From NCBI GenBank assembly GCA_003451975.1, contig DMIX01000059.1, positions 1-6,255 of the forward strand: 6,255 bases of DNA. Direction: 5' to 3'. A model generated the notes under the pieces. The model had not been told where the DNA came from and did not search any database. It saw only the letters and a program-made list of their open reading frames with translations. The position numbers were made by a program, and so were the translations under genes. This stretch comes from Propionibacteriaceae bacterium. Its GTDB lineage: Bacteria > Actinomycetota > Actinomycetes > Propionibacteriales > Propionibacteriaceae. Positions 5,919 to 6,255 of the stretch are shown one piece after another (positions within the stretch are counted from its first letter, which is position 1; every line of letters starts with the position of its first letter).

Positions 5919-6255
5919 TCACCGAATAACGCCAGCCATTGCTGCGCGCAGCCGCTTCTCCGACACCGGGCCCGCCGTGCCCAGCTGTTGCGCAAACAGG
6001 CTCACGCGCAGTTCCTCCAACAGCCAGCCGATATCGGCCACCGGCACCGGCAATGGACCCGCGGGATAGCGGTCGCACAACTGGGCGTACTCGTTCTCCA
6101 GTTCGCTGATGATCGCCAAGTTCGCCGCTTCCCGGCTCGGATTGCTCCGACAGGTGTCCAAGCGGCGCAGGATCGCGGTCAGGTAGATCGGAAGCCGTCG
6201 CCAAGCAGCGGCCGGGGTCGCCGCCAAGAAGCCCGGGAAGACCAGATTTCCCAAC
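5919..6255 (-). CDS. hrpA: ATP-dependent RNA helicase HrpA, C-terminal end
   Basis: The last 111 residues of an HrpA-type DEAH-box helicase; the frame runs out of the right window edge, so the TTG at 6254 is not the start. HrpA proteins are about 1300 residues long, and this part is the end of their HrpA-specific C-terminal domain (DUF3418), not the helicase core. Recognisable are PIYLTAILRRLDTCRSNP (22-39 of the fragment), the acidic ELENEYAQLCDRYPAG (51-66) and the terminal signature WLLEELRVSLF followed by AQQLGTAGPVSEKR, typically close to the end of the family. Known HrpA acts in the cytoplasm on mRNA and stalled ribosomes; a similar role here is inferred from family. The stop codon is followed by the hairpin at 5845-5905. 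It is convergent with the candidate small ORF. Confidence 0.85.
   Translation of the reverse strand, partial: LGNLVFPGFLAATPAAAWRRLPIYLTAILRRLDTCRSNPSREAANLAIISELENEYAQLCDRYPAGPLPVPVADIGWLLEELRVSLFAQQLGTAGPVSEKRLRAAMAGVIR

Noticed and set aside
5785..6204. A 139-codon minus-strand frame overlapping the hrpA end
   Set aside because: It runs in another frame over clear HrpA C-terminal sequence and through the hairpin; its Arg/Gly/Ser-rich product looks like a shadow.

Overview
The window looks like a chromosomal core segment of a high-GC Gram-positive bacterium (Actinomycetota). The evidence is the strong G/C preference at third codon positions, the GTG starts, a SigB/HrdB-like sigma factor, an actinobacterial-type PAC2 protein and long GC hairpins without T-tracts. 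A lineage close to the Propionibacteriales or Micrococcales is possible, but I cannot fix the genus. No mobile element, CRISPR array, tRNA or rRNA was seen.

Layout, left to right. (1) Positions 1-1632, plus strand: the 3' three quarters of an oligopeptidase B gene (S9A serine peptidase); its start lies outside the window. (2) 1633-1811: a spacer with three small inverted repeats and the ribosome binding site of the next gene. (3) 1812-2762, plus: a primary-like (group 2, SigB-type) RNA polymerase sigma factor. (4) 2776-2818: a perfect 15-bp hairpin that can end transcription from both sides. (5) 5544 down to 2833, minus strand: a tightly packed cluster of a LysR-type regulator, a PAC2-family protein and a TesB-type acyl-CoA thioesterase II, with gaps of 9 and 3 nt, so probably one operon. 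(6) 5545-5625: the operon's control region, with a nearly perfect 22-bp palindrome, two further inverted repeats and a -10 box placed so that the regulator mRNA may be leaderless. (7) 5626-5784, plus: a possible 52-residue basic protein, divergent from the regulator. (8) 5845-5905: a long interrupted hairpin between convergent genes. (9) 5919-6255, minus: the C-terminal end of an HrpA-type RNA helicase that runs out of the window.

How the genes fit together. The sigma factor and the helicase are gene-expression functions. The LysR-PAC2-TesB cluster pairs a ligand-responsive regulator with a putative chaperone-like protein and an acyl-CoA hydrolase. From memory, sigB, a PAC2 gene, a LysR gene and hrpA also lie near each other in corynebacteria, and sigB and a PAC2 gene in mycobacteria, so this may be a rearranged form of a conserved actinobacterial neighbourhood. 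I saw no clear new defence or biosynthetic system. The most unusual parts are the palindrome-rich divergent control region with its small ORF, the interrupted hairpin beside hrpA, and a substitution in the sigma factor's -35 recognition helix.
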